Source of the DNA: DAOUAE01 sp034433795
Lineage (GTDB): Bacteria > Chloroflexota > UBA6077 > FW602-bin22 > DAOUAE01
NCBI GenBank assembly: GCA_034433795.1
Contig: DAOUAE010000078.1
Coordinates: 1-25,447, forward strand
DNA length: 25,447 nucleotides
Reading direction: 5' to 3'
Shown here: in pieces, positions 5,407 to 13,046 of the stretch
Layout: the number at the start of each line of letters is the position of its first letter
How positions within the stretch are numbered: position 1 is the first letter of the stretch
Notes under the pieces: generated by a model
The model's database searches: none
What the model was told of the DNA's origin: nothing
Seen by the model: only the letters and a program-made list of their open reading frames with translations
Program-made: the position numbers and the translations under genes

Positions 5407-7716
5407 TCACGGCGGACCGGGCGCGCGGGCGGGGGCCTGGGGACCGGTCGCGGCTGACTGAACTTCGACCGTGCCGATGGCCAGGGCGTCGCCGGCGGCG
5501 GTTGACAGGCGCTGGCCGGTGGCCAGATCGTACCAGCCGGTGACCAGCCGGTAGAGGCCGGGGGAAAGGTCGGCCGGCAGGGTGAAAGCGAAGGCGTGCT
5601 CGACCAGGTCGCCCGGCTCCCAGAGGCTGGTCGGGTAGGCCCCCCGCCGGGGCGGGCTGTCGTCCTGGGCCACCAGCCCGGCGGGTCCGACCAGGTGGAC
5701 GAAGACCGTGTAGTCGCCGGCCAGGGGCGCCAGACACTGGTAGAGCAGCCGGCCCCGGACCGCCTCGCCGGGGCGGACCGCCGGGGTTTCGACGGCGGCC
5801 GAGAGCAGCCGGATGGCCTCGCCGAAGACCGGTCCCGGTCGGGGGGTGGGGTCCTGCGGGCCGCGCAATCGGAGCCGGGCCAGGGGCAGGTGGTCGCCCT
5901 GCGGGCGCCCGGCGGCGTCCAGGACCGGCAGGCGGGCCATGCTCGGGCGCCAGTAGATGACGAGCACGAGGTGGGCCTGAGCCGGGACCGGCGTCCCGGG
6001 TGGCAGGCGCAGGCGGTAGCGGTCGGTGAAACGGTCGCCGGGCTGCCAGAGGGTGGTGGCGTAGGCGCCGTAGCCGGGGAAGGTGTCCACCTGGGTCAGA
6101 GGACGGTTCTGCCAGTCCAGGAGCTGCAGGCTCAGGCTGTAGGGGCGGTCCAGCGGGGCCAGGGCCTGCCAGTCCAGGGTGACGGTGACCTCCTCGCCCG
6201 GCGCCAGCGTGGTGGGCTCCACCACCGCCTGGCGCAGGCCGATGCCGGGGCCGAAGCGGGCCTGGAGCGGTGGGTTCGGTGTCGGATCGTGCCTGACCGA
6301 TGGCGGGGCGTAGGCCGGGATGAGCATGGTCCAGGGGCTGCGCAGCGCCGGCCAGAGGAGGCTCAGGGCCAGGGCGAGGGGGAGGAGAACCGCGCGCCGC
6401 GCTGACAGTCCCCACCAGCCCAGGACCAGGAGCAGGGCGATGGCGCTGACCGCCGCGAAGAGGAGCCGCCCCTGAAAGGCCAGAACGATCAGCCGGTAGC
6501 GGAGCAGAGCCCCCAGGACCAGGAGAGCCCAGAGGGCCACCAGGGCCATCGCCGCCGGCGGCAGACGGTCGACGGCCAGGGATCGCGGGTCGGCGGCCGG
6601 TCGCTTTCCGGCGGCCGCCGAGAGCCGGTGAGAACGGCCGAGGAGGGTGCGCCGGACCACCCGCGAGGCGTGGACCAGCCAGCCCAGGACGGCGAGCAGG
6701 CTGAGGAGGCCGTAGTGGACATAATCCTCGGGCGGGGCCGGGACGCTGAACCACCCAAAGAGGGCCCAGAACGAGGCGAAGAGGCCGGGGAGATCGGCCA
6801 GGACCTGGGCCAGACTGGGGACCTCGTCATCGAGGCGGGCCCGGCCGAGGAAAACCCGCAGCGGCACGAGCTCACCGTAGAGGAGGACGTTGCGTCCGAA
6901 CCACCAGCCGCAGACGGCCAGGGTCGCCAGCCCGGCCAGGGCGAGAGAGCGGAGGAGGGTCGGCCAGGGTCGGGCGGTGTGGCGGGCGGCCAGGCCCAGG
7001 GCGGCGGCCACCAGGACGGCGCCGACGAGGCTGGAGGGCTTGGCTAAGGTCGCCAGGCCGAGGGCGGCGCCCAGACCCAGGGCCCCGCGGATGGTGGGTG
7101 GGCGCTGGCTGGTGCGGAGGGCGCTCCAGAGCAGCAGGGCGCCGGTGGCGGCGGCGGCGCTGTCGTTGTTGACGGCCGAGGTCATATACAGGAACTGGGG
7201 GATCAGGGCCACGGTCAGGCTGGCGCTGAGGGCCAGGGCCGGGCTGACCCCGATCTGGCGGGCCAGGGCGTAGGTGAGGAGCACAGTCAGGAGGCCCCAG
7301 AGGGTCGAGGTGGCCCGGACCAGGTGGACGGTCAGAACCTCGCCGGTCCAGGGAAAGCGCTCGGCCGGCCCGTGGACGAAGCGGTTCTTGTTGCCGGGGA
7401 CAGAGGGGTGGCCGATGGTGGCGTGGAGATTCTCGACCGCGAGGGCGGCGAGATCCGCTCGCGGGGCCCAGAAGGTCAGGAGAGCGGCCGTGGCGTAGTA
7501 GAGTGGAGGCTGGCCGGCCTCCTGCTGGGCCAGGAGGTGACGGTGGCGCGGGGCCTGGACGGGGAGGCCACGGCCTTCGGCCAGATGGCGGACGTAGAGG
7601 TAGTGCCAGATCTCGTCGGGGGCCTCGAAGAGGGGATTGGTGGCGTTGTAGAGGGTGGCCAGGGCCAGATAGAGAAGGCTCAGGGGCAGGAGAAGCCAGG
7701 TCGGGGTGAGGCGCAT
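5407..7716 (-). CDS. Polytopic membrane protein, DUF2142/GT39-like glycosyltransferase
   Basis: A 769-residue protein whose first roughly 460 residues carry about ten or more hydrophobic segments. After the first segment comes an extracytoplasmic loop with FEAPDEIWHYLYV. The acidic D-E pair there is the usual catalytic position of GT-C fold sugar transferases that use polyprenyl-phosphate sugars. Further conserved-looking features are QPPLYY and SAVNNDSAAA. The C-terminal 300 residues have no membrane helix. They contain two similar beta-rich modules, each with a shared pattern such as GAYATTLWQPGD and GAYPTSLWEPGD, probably a carbohydrate-binding-like extracellular domain. It begins 5 bp after the GT2 gene, so the two form one unit in which GT2 makes the lipid-linked sugar and this protein transfers it. 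The acceptor is unknown. Confidence 0.8.
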   Translation of the reverse strand: MRLTPTWLLLPLSLLYLALATLYNATNPLFEAPDEIWHYLYVRHLAEGRGLPVQAPRHRHLLAQQEAGQPPLYYATAALLTFWAPRADLAALAVENLHATIGHPSVPGNKNRFVHGPAERFPWTGEVLTVHLVRATSTLWGLLTVLLTYALARQIGVSPALALSASLTVALIPQFLYMTSAVNNDSAAAATGALLLWSALRTSQRPPTIRGALGLGAALGLATLAKPSSLVGAVLVAAALGLAARHTARPWPTLLRSLALAGLATLAVCGWWFGRNVLLYGELVPLRVFLGRARLDDEVPSLAQVLADLPGLFASFWALFGWFSVPAPPEDYVHYGLLSLLAVLGWLVHASRVVRRTLLGRSHRLSAAAGKRPAADPRSLAVDRLPPAAMALVALWALLVLGALLRYRLIVLAFQGRLLFAAVSAIALLLVLGWWGLSARRAVLLPLALALSLLWPALRSPWTMLIPAYAPPSVRHDPTPNPPLQARFGPGIGLRQAVVEPTTLAPGEEVTVTLDWQALAPLDRPYSLSLQLLDWQNRPLTQVDTFPGYGAYATTLWQPGDRFTDRYRLRLPPGTPVPAQAHLVLVIYWRPSMARLPVLDAAGRPQGDHLPLARLRLRGPQDPTPRPGPVFGEAIRLLSAAVETPAVRPGEAVRGRLLYQCLAPLAGDYTVFVHLVGPAGLVAQDDSPPRRGAYPTSLWEPGDLVEHAFAFTLPADLSPGLYRLVTGWYDLATGQRLSTAAGDALAIGTVEVQSAATGPQAPARAPGPP

Positions 7717-7721
7717 CGGCG

Positions 7722-8549
7722 TCAGCGGGCCGGATCCGGGGCGGGGTCCAGGTCGCCGGGGCGATGCAGGATCTGGGCGACGTGGTAGCGGCTCATGACC
7801 TCGGGCAGACGGCGGCGGAACTGTGGGCAGGGGCGCAGGCCCAGGCGGTCGAGCAGGAATTTGACCACCACCCAGAGCGTGCCCAGGCCGTAGACGATCC
7901 CGGCTCGCCAGCCGACCGACGAGGCCTCTTTGAAGTAGCGGGTGGGGACGCCGATCTCGGCGATGCGGAAGCCGAAGGCCACCGCCTGGGCGATCATCTC
8001 CGTGTCGAAGACGAACTTATCCGAGTTCAGCAGGAAGGGCACGGTGGTCAGCAGGCGGCGGCTGTAGGCGCGGAAGCCGGTGTGGCACTCGGAGAGGCGC
8101 AGGCCGAAGGCCAGATTCTCGATGAAGGTCAGGCAGCGGTTGGCGAGGTACTTATAGAGGGGCATGCCGCCGGCGCGCGGCGAGCCGCCCAGAAAGCGCG
8201 AGCCCAGGACCATATCGGCCCGGCCCTCGAGGATCGGCTGGAGGAGTTGGGGGACCAGGCGCGAATCGTACTGGTAATCGGGGTGGAGCATCACCACGAT
8301 ATCGGCGCCGGCCTTGAGGGCCTCGAGGTAGCAGGTCTTCTGGTTGCCGCCGTAGCCGCGGTTCTGGAGGTGAACGACGACGGTCAGACCCAGCCGCTGG
8401 GCGATCTCGACGGTCTCATCCTGACTGACGTCGTCGACCAGAATGACCTGATCGACGACCTCTTTGGGAAGGTCGCGGTAGGTGCGTTCGAGGGTGCGGG
8501 CGGCGTTGTAGGCGGGCATAACCACGATCACACGCGGGCGCTGGCCCAT
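7722..8549 (-). CDS. DPM1-type GT2 glycosyltransferase
   Basis: A 275-residue GT-A enzyme of family GT2, resembling dolichyl/polyprenyl-phosphate mannosyl- or glucosyltransferases. The fold begins with VIVVMPAYNAARTLE. The acidic pair D39-D40 (VDDVSQDET) would bind the nucleotide sugar and HPDYQYD (about 89-95) would bind metal. GYGGNQKTCYLEAL and GSRFLGG are further family patterns, and ECHTGFRAYSR is the typical late motif. It lacks the C-terminal membrane helices found in some relatives. The ATG at 8549 is chosen because GGGAGG lies seven bases upstream; the open frame extends further to 8759 without family similarity. It is first in a two-gene unit with the membrane transferase. Confidence 0.88.
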   Translation of the reverse strand: MGQRPRVIVVMPAYNAARTLERTYRDLPKEVVDQVILVDDVSQDETVEIAQRLGLTVVVHLQNRGYGGNQKTCYLEALKAGADIVVMLHPDYQYDSRLVPQLLQPILEGRADMVLGSRFLGGSPRAGGMPLYKYLANRCLTFIENLAFGLRLSECHTGFRAYSRRLLTTVPFLLNSDKFVFDTEMIAQAVAFGFRIAEIGVPTRYFKEASSVGWRAGIVYGLGTLWVVVKFLLDRLGLRPCPQFRRRLPEVMSRYHVAQILHRPGDLDPAPDPAR

Positions 8550-8579
8550 GGCCGGCCTCCCTCGGTGGCGCTGGCTGCT

Positions 8580-8608
8580 ATTGTACGGACCGCCGGCCGG
8601 TCGGTCAA
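8580..8608 (-). promoter_or_regulatory. Promoter of the glycosyltransferase unit
   Basis: On the minus strand TTGACC (8608-8603), a 17-bp spacer and TACAAT (8585-8580) lie about 30 bp before the GT2 start codon, giving a leader of roughly 24 bases that includes the ribosome-binding site. Confidence 0.75.
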
Positions 8609-8800
8609 TCGGGCCCGGTCGGCGCTGAAGGCCAGCCTCTGACATTGACAGCAAAAAGTCCAGGCGACTGATAGTCGGCCCGGGTCGGCGCACTCGGCCG
8701 CTACCCGGGCCGGAGGGGTCGGCCCGGCGGGCCAGGGCGGTCTTCTGGCCCGCGCCCACGCCGCAAAGCCGAACCTTTCAGACTGACGAGCGCCTCTCTC
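8609..8800. other. Intergenic stretch between divergent promoters
   Basis: No gene is seen in this part of the 313-bp gap. It holds a second plus-strand promoter-like pair: TTGACA at 8645-8650 and GATAGT at 8670-8675, with a rather long 19-bp spacer. It also holds a 9-bp stem hairpin, GCGGGCCAG (8727-8735) with CTGGCCCGC (8745-8753), and no T tract. A short RNA from the first site is possible but unsupported. Confidence 0.35.
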
Positions 8801-8829
8801 TTGTCAGCCGGCCGGGGCTGGGGTAAAGT
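8801..8829 (+). promoter_or_regulatory. Promoter of the C39-like peptidase gene
   Basis: TTGTCA (8801-8806), exactly 17 bp, then TAAAGT (8824-8829). The expected start near 8836 gives a leader of about 27 to 45 bases depending on the start codon used. Confidence 0.7.
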
Positions 8830-8862
8830 GGGGGCCGTCGGTCCGGGGTCGGGCTGAGCCGG

Positions 8863-9801
8863 GTGTGGGGGTGGGAGACCGTGCGGTGGCTGGGTGGCGT
8901 CCTGCTGCTCGGGCTTGTGGTCGGGGGCTGGCCAGGAGTGGCCTGGGCGGAGGCGGGTGTGCGGTTGTTCGTGCCCTATCGCAGCCAGCTGGACGGCAGC
9001 CCCTACGCCGGGGCGAACTGTGGGCCGGCGGTGATGGGCATGGTGCTGGCCGCCTACGGCCGCGTGGTGCCGACGGCGGACCTCCGCGCTCTGGTGAACG
9101 ATCTGCAGGGCACCTGGGGGAGGTACGACGAGGGGACCTTTATTCAGAACCTGGCCGTCATCGCCGAGCGGTACGGTCTCCGGGCGCTGGATCTTTACGA
9201 TGGGCGGCGGCTGCGGCGCTGGACGCTCGATGACGTTCGGCGTCATCTGCGGGCGGGGCATCCGGTCGTGCCGCAGGTCCGGTTTCGGGACCTGCCCGGT
9301 CGGCAGGAGAGCCCCTACTGGGGCGACCACTATATCGTCATCACCGGCTACGAGGGAGAGGTGTTCATTTACAACGATCCGGTGGACCGGGACGGGCCGG
9401 GAATGGACCGGCGGATCGGCGCCGCGCAGTTCGAGCGGGCCTGGCGCAACGCCGATCCCCGCTACGCCTACGCCGCCCTGGCGGTGGCCGGGCCGAACGG
9501 TGGGCTGACACCGGTGCCGTCGCCCACGCCGACGGCTACCCCGTCGCCGACGGCGACGCCCACGGCCACGCCGACGATCACCCCGAGCCCGACGGTTATG
9601 CCGGCGCCCTCGCCGACGCCGGTTCCCTCGGCGGTGACGGTGGCGAGCCCACCCCCACCGTCAGCCCTGTCCGGCGATGGAGGCGCGCGCGTGACACCGG
9701 GTGGGCCGCTGGCGGTCTGGCTGGGGGGAGGGGCCCTGCTCCTCCTGGTCGGTCTGGGCTGGGGGTCGCGCCGGCAGGGTGGCCGTGGCGGGCGCAGGTG
9801 A
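8863..9801 (+). CDS. Exported, membrane-anchored C39-like cysteine peptidase
   Basis: A protein of 312 residues with an N-terminal signal (RWLGGVLLLGLVVGGWPG, AWAE end). A peptidase_C39-like domain (about 34-190) contains the nucleophile C53 in GANCGPA, H156 in WGDHYIVITGY and D172 in IYNDPVD. All three catalytic positions are therefore present. A Pro/Thr/Ser spacer (about 210-260) follows, then a hydrophobic anchor (about 279-300) and an Arg-rich end (SRRQGGRGGRR). This order would hold the peptidase on the outer face of the membrane. GTG 8863 and GTG 8881 are both possible starts; the second has GGGAG just upstream and gives a shorter signal (306 residues). No bacteriocin or ABC partner is nearby, so a bacteriocin-maturation role is not supported. 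The substrate is unknown. Confidence 0.8.
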   Translation: MWGWETVRWLGGVLLLGLVVGGWPGVAWAEAGVRLFVPYRSQLDGSPYAGANCGPAVMGMVLAAYGRVVPTADLRALVNDLQGTWGRYDEGTFIQNLAVIAERYGLRALDLYDGRRLRRWTLDDVRRHLRAGHPVVPQVRFRDLPGRQESPYWGDHYIVITGYEGEVFIYNDPVDRDGPGMDRRIGAAQFERAWRNADPRYAYAALAVAGPNGGLTPVPSPTPTATPSPTATPTATPTITPSPTVMPAPSPTPVPSAVTVASPPPPSALSGDGGARVTPGGPLAVWLGGGALLLLVGLGWGSRRQGGRGGRR

Positions 9802-9832
9802 GACGATGAGGTCCCGCAAGGAGGGCCGGACC

Positions 9833-9860
9833 AGAGACCGCGCTCGCGGTCAGGGTCTCT
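9833..9860 (+). terminator. Nested hairpin after the peptidase gene
   Basis: Two alternative stems share bases here: AGAGACC (9833-9839) with GGTCTCT (9854-9860), and GACCGCG (9836-9842) with CGCGGTC (9845-9851). Either may end the peptidase transcript. A TTTTT run occurs only about 15 bases later, so termination is uncertain. Confidence 0.4.
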
Positions 9861-9888
9861 TGCGAGGCGAATGGCTTTTTGGCAGAAT
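9860..9888 (+). promoter_or_regulatory. Probable tRNA-Arg promoter
   Basis: TTGCGA (9860-9865), a 17-bp spacer and CAGAAT (9883-9888) end about 14 bases before the mature tRNA 5' end. Confidence 0.45.
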
Positions 9889-9902
9889 TTGTATGGCGGT
9901 CT

Positions 9903-9979
9903 GCCCCTGTAGCTCAGCGGGAAAGAGCGGCTGCCTTCTAAGCAGCGGGTCGGGGGTTCGAATCCCTCCAGGGGTACCA
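9903..9979 (+). tRNA. tRNA-Arg, anticodon TCT
   Basis: A full cloverleaf can be drawn. The acceptor GCCCCTG (9903-9909) pairs with CAGGGGT (9969-9975), with G-U at the first pair. The D stem is GCTC/GAGC (9912-9915, 9925-9928). The anticodon stem is GCTGC/GCAGC (9930-9934, 9942-9946) with loop CTTCTAA, giving anticodon TCT at 9937-9939. The variable loop is 5 bases. The T stem is GGGGG/CCCTC with loop TTCGAAT. The discriminator is A and CCA is encoded at 9977-9979. It reads AGA codons, which are rare in this GC-rich genome but more likely in the lower-GC genes of the window. Confidence 0.97.
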
Positions 9980-10088
9980 CGCCCGGCCGCCGGCGTCTGG
10001 AGTCGGTGGGGGCAAAAGCGATGTCCGCCGACCATCTGCCGGCGGGTTGAGCACCGGCTACGCTCAGCCCGTCAGGGCGCCCTGACCG

Positions 10089-10139
10089 GCCTGGCCGTTG
10101 CCCCGGACTGCCATCCACACACGGCCAGGCTCTTTGTTT
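10089..10139 (+). terminator. First terminator-like hairpin after the tRNA
   Basis: GCCTGGCCGT (10089-10098) pairs perfectly with ACGGCCAGGC (10121-10130) across a 22-base loop, followed by the T-rich TCTTTGTTTG. Just before it is a perfect 16-bp palindrome, GTCAGGGCGCCCTGAC (10071-10086). The loop is long for a standard terminator. Confidence 0.5.
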
Positions 10140-10151
10140 GTGAATGTGCGC

Positions 10152-10177
10152 CCCCAGCCGGCACCGCTGGGGTTTTT
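10152..10177 (+). terminator. Intrinsic terminator after the tRNA region
   Basis: CCCCAGC (10152-10158), a 7-base loop, GCTGGGG (10166-10172) and TTTTT (10173-10177) make a classic rho-independent terminator on the plus strand. The only plus-strand gene it can serve is the tRNA, about 170 bases upstream, or an unrecognised RNA between them. Confidence 0.8.
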
Positions 10178-10743
10178 GCGGAAAAATCCCGGCATCGCGA
10201 CCGCGCCGGAAGATCTCTACCACGGTCGCTGCCCCTCGAAGGCCGTGTCCATCCGGTGAGGCGGACCATCACCGTAGCCGGCCTGCCGTCATCGCCGGCG
10301 ACCGGCGCGCTCCCGGCCTCCGAGACCGGGAGGCGTGCGGCCTGTCATGCCCCGTGTTCCGGCCGGACCGTGCCGATGCCAGCCGGGGCGACGCAGAGAG
10401 ACTCCCGCTGGCCGGGCGGACTCGCTGCGCCGAGACGCCCGCGCTCCTCGCCGGCCCACCGGCCCGGACCTTGCGGCGGTGGGCCAGCGGGCCTGAGAGG
10501 GGCAGACGGACGAGGGGCTGCGCCGATGGCGACGGTGCCCGGCGGGGCCGCGCGCCGCGGAAGCGGTGGGATCGCGCCCCGACCTCTCCGCCAGAGGGCG
10601 ACCGCGCTGACCGCCAGATCACGTGAGGGGCGTCCGGACGTGGGCTCTCTGTTGGCTTCCGGCGACGCCCACCGGGCCACGCTCGATGGTCCGGCGCGGG
10701 GTGTCGCCGGCGTGGGACCGGTCTCGGGGGTGAAGCCGGACGA
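10178..10743. other. Gene-free region
   Basis: No protein or RNA family is recognised on either strand. Open frames here are long only because the sequence is GC-rich, and their translations are Pro/Arg/Gly-rich without structure. The stretch holds a 10-bp palindrome, CGTCCGGACG (10631-10640), and a hairpin of 12 pairs (one G-U) between 10659-10670 and 10699-10710. It may be a former gene. Confidence 0.4.
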
Positions 10744-10773
10744 TTGACAGCGGCTGGCCAGCCTACCTATCAT
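10744..10773 (+). promoter_or_regulatory. Promoter of the hybrid kinase gene
   Basis: TTGACA (10744-10749), an 18-bp spacer and TATCAT (10768-10773). The expected start near 10780 leaves a leader of about 34 bases with GGAGG before the ATG at 10814. Confidence 0.75.
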
Positions 10774-10813
10774 CCGGGCGGCGTCTCAGGTAACGAGCGT
10801 CTGGAGGCGGGCG

Positions 10814-11512
10814 ATGTGGGCGACGGTGACCTGGGCCGGGCTGCGCGATCCGGAGATCGCCGAGACTGTCGCCGACCTGCGGCGGGAGACGGTGCAGACG
10901 CTCCTCTGGGTCGGTGGTGGTGGCTACGTTCTCTGGCACTATTTCTCCCTCCTGGGCCTCCACACCCAGCCGGTGAGCGAGACCACGGATGAGGTGATCC
11001 TGCGCCGCTGGGCTGTCTTCGCCCTCGTCATCGCCGCTCTGGCCGGGCTCCACCGGCTCCTCGGGTGGCGTCCGGCGCTGGCGGTCCGGGTCTTCCCCTT
11101 CGTCGGGGCGCTGCTGGTGGTCGGGGCGATGGGACTGCTCCAGACGCCTGACCCCTGGTTCCTTCTTCCCCTCTGCAGCCTGGCGGCCACGGTGCTCCTC
11201 CACCCGCTGGCCGGAGGGGTGCTCACCGGTCTGATCCTGGGGCTGCTCCTCGCCGGCCGGGCTCTCGGGCTGCTCCCTATTTCTCGCCGACACGCATCTC
11301 TGGCTGACCATGGTGGCGGCGCTGAGCAACATTGTCATCGCCTGGGCCCTGGGGCTGAGCATGGTCCGGGCGGTCGAGTGGTCACTGGAGAGTTACGCCC
11401 AGGCGCGTCGCCACGCTCAGGCCGCCCGTCAGCACCGGGCCGAACTGGCCAGAGCCCTCAAGCAACTGGACACGGCCTACTACCGTCTGCAGCAGGCGAA
11501 CGCCGCCCTTGA
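10814..11512 (+). CDS. Membrane N-terminal part of the hybrid kinase (frame broken near 11273-11284)
   Basis: The ATG at 10814 follows a GGAGG ribosome-binding site and a good promoter. Up to about 11283 the frame encodes a soluble start (ATVTWAGLRDPEIAETVADL) and then several hydrophobic segments: near residues 33-48, 67-82, 95-110 and 117-150. After PIS the frame turns into Arg/Gly/Pro-rich nonsense running to 11512. The sensible continuation is in the next frame, reading FLADTHLWLTMVAALSN, which joins straight into the kinase ORF at 11310. Removing one T from the TTT at 11280-11282 would restore a single protein of about 740 residues. This is therefore probably the sensor part of one kinase, split by a mutation or a sequencing error. 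Confidence 0.7.
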   Translation: MWATVTWAGLRDPEIAETVADLRRETVQTLLWVGGGGYVLWHYFSLLGLHTQPVSETTDEVILRRWAVFALVIAALAGLHRLLGWRPALAVRVFPFVGALLVVGAMGLLQTPDPWFLLPLCSLAATVLLHPLAGGVLTGLILGLLLAGRALGLLPISRRHASLADHGGGAEQHCHRLGPGAEHGPGGRVVTGELRPGASPRSGRPSAPGRTGQSPQATGHGLLPSAAGERRP

Positions 11513-13046
11513 ACTGGCCTGGAAGACGGCGGAGGCGGCCGAGCGGGCGAAGTCCGAGTTCGTCACCAACATCAGCCACGAACTGCGCACCCCGTTGAAT
11601 CTCATCGTGGGCTTCAGCGAACTTATTCTCACCGCTCCGGAGAGTTACGGGGTGCCGCTCCCGGCGCCCTACCGCAGCGACCTGATGGCCATCTACCGGA
11701 GCGCGCAGCACCTCCTGAGTCTGACCAACGATATTATCGACCTCACGCGGGTGGGCATCGGCCGGCTGGCGCTGGTGCGCGAGCCGGTCGATCTGGGGCA
11801 GGTCATCCGCGACGCCTGCGACCTGGTCCGGGATTACCTCTCGGCCAAAGGGCTCTCGTTGCAAATTGTGCTGCCGCCGGATCTGCCGCTTCTGCAGATC
11901 GACCGGCTGCGGGTGCGCCAGGTGCTTCTCAACCTGCTGACGAACGCCGCCCGCTTCACCGAGCGCGGCGGGGTGACGGTCTCGGTCAGTCAGGAGCCCG
12001 GCTGGGTGACCGTGCGGGTGACCGATACCGGGCGGGGGATCGACCCGGCCCTTCTTCCGCATCTCTTCGACGAGTTCAGCCAGGCCCCGGCGCCGGGCGA
12101 CCACGGGCAGTGGGGCAGCGTCGGGCTGGGCCTGCCGATCAGCCGGAAGCTGGTCGAGTTGCACGGTGGACAGATGGGGGTGGAGAGCACGGTGGGGGTG
12201 GGGACGACGTTCTGGTTCACGCTGCCGGTCAGCCCGGCGGAGGGGCAGACCGCCGGTGAGGGCTGGCGGCCGGTGCGGGCTCCGGTCTCGGGGGCCCGGG
12301 AACGGGTGCTGGTCCTGGCCGGCGACGACGGGCCTCTGGCGCGGCTCCTGGAGCGCCATCTGCGCGGCTACCGGCTTGTCCCGGCGGCGACCCTAACCGA
12401 GGCCCTGCGGCTGGCGGGCGAGGTCTACGCCGTGGCGATTCTGGCCGATATCGCCGAGCCCGGGCCGCCCGAGAGCCCGGCCCCGGTCCCGGTCATTCGG
12501 CTGCCGTTGCCGCGGGGTGAGCGGCTGGCTGCGGCTCTGGGGGTGGCGGCCTATCTCATCAAGCCGGTGACCCGGCGGAATCTCCAGGCGGCGCTGGACC
12601 GCCTCGGCGTCACGTTCCGGCGTGTCCTCATCGTCGACGATGACCCGCGGTTCGTCCGGTTCCTCCACCGGCTGCTCCGGACCTGCCGGCCGGGGGTGGA
12701 CCTGGAGGTGCGCGAGGCCTACAGCGGCTCCGAGGCGCTGGAGGCCCTGGCCCAGGCCCCGCCGGACCTGGTGGTCCTCGATCTGGTGATGCCGGAGGTC
12801 TCGGGCTACGACCTTCTGCGGGTCCTGCGCCAGGACCCGGTCCTGGCCAGCCGTCCGGTGATCGTGGTCTCGGCCTACGATGGTCTGACCGACGAGGCGG
12901 TGATCGGCTGCGACCTTGTGGTCCACAAAGGCGAGGGCTTCCGGTTCGAGGAGGTGCTGGGGACGGTCGAGGCGCTGCTCGGGGCTATGGCGCCGCCCCG
13001 GCGGTATCTGCCGGGGGTGGGCCGACCACCGCCCGGAGGGTCGTGA
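11310..13046 (+). CDS. Hybrid histidine kinase with two receiver domains
   Basis: The ORF codes for 578 residues. It begins with the last hydrophobic segment (ALSNIVIAWALGLSMV) and a coiled coil (about 30-80). HisKA follows with H90 in NISHELRTP, then HATPase_c with NLLTNAARFTERGG, VTDTGRGIDPALLP and GLGLPISRKLVELHGG. Receiver 1 (about 331-432) is short. It keeps the acidic D-D, D380 (LADIAEP) and a Lys (YLIKP), but lacks the usual Ser/Thr strand. Receiver 2 (about 437-565) is canonical, with DDD, D491 in LDLVMP, Ser in VIVVSAYD and Lys in VHKGEG. The natural start is almost certainly 10814 (see the frameshift). Its 3' end overlaps the convergent regulator gene by 62 bp. The likely output is that regulator and the nearby sugar transporter. 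Confidence 0.85.
   Translation: MVAALSNIVIAWALGLSMVRAVEWSLESYAQARRHAQAARQHRAELARALKQLDTAYYRLQQANAALELAWKTAEAAERAKSEFVTNISHELRTPLNLIVGFSELILTAPESYGVPLPAPYRSDLMAIYRSAQHLLSLTNDIIDLTRVGIGRLALVREPVDLGQVIRDACDLVRDYLSAKGLSLQIVLPPDLPLLQIDRLRVRQVLLNLLTNAARFTERGGVTVSVSQEPGWVTVRVTDTGRGIDPALLPHLFDEFSQAPAPGDHGQWGSVGLGLPISRKLVELHGGQMGVESTVGVGTTFWFTLPVSPAEGQTAGEGWRPVRAPVSGARERVLVLAGDDGPLARLLERHLRGYRLVPAATLTEALRLAGEVYAVAILADIAEPGPPESPAPVPVIRLPLPRGERLAAALGVAAYLIKPVTRRNLQAALDRLGVTFRRVLIVDDDPRFVRFLHRLLRTCRPGVDLEVREAYSGSEALEALAQAPPDLVVLDLVMPEVSGYDLLRVLRQDPVLASRPVIVVSAYDGLTDEAVIGCDLVVHKGEGFRFEEVLGTVEALLGAMAPPRRYLPGVGRPPPGGS

Noticed and set aside
5204..6754. A 516-codon minus-strand frame inside the GT39-like gene
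   Set aside because: Gly/Pro/Arg-rich without similarity, in another frame of a well-supported membrane protein gene.
9520..9660. Repeats of ACG/CCG codons that might look like a tandem repeat or CRISPR
   Set aside because: They encode the Pro/Thr/Ser spacer of the C39-like protein; similar linkers occur at 14480-14600 and 21300-21420.
9701..10747. A 348-codon frame running through the tRNA gene
   Set aside because: It crosses a perfect tRNA and two terminators and has no protein-like composition.
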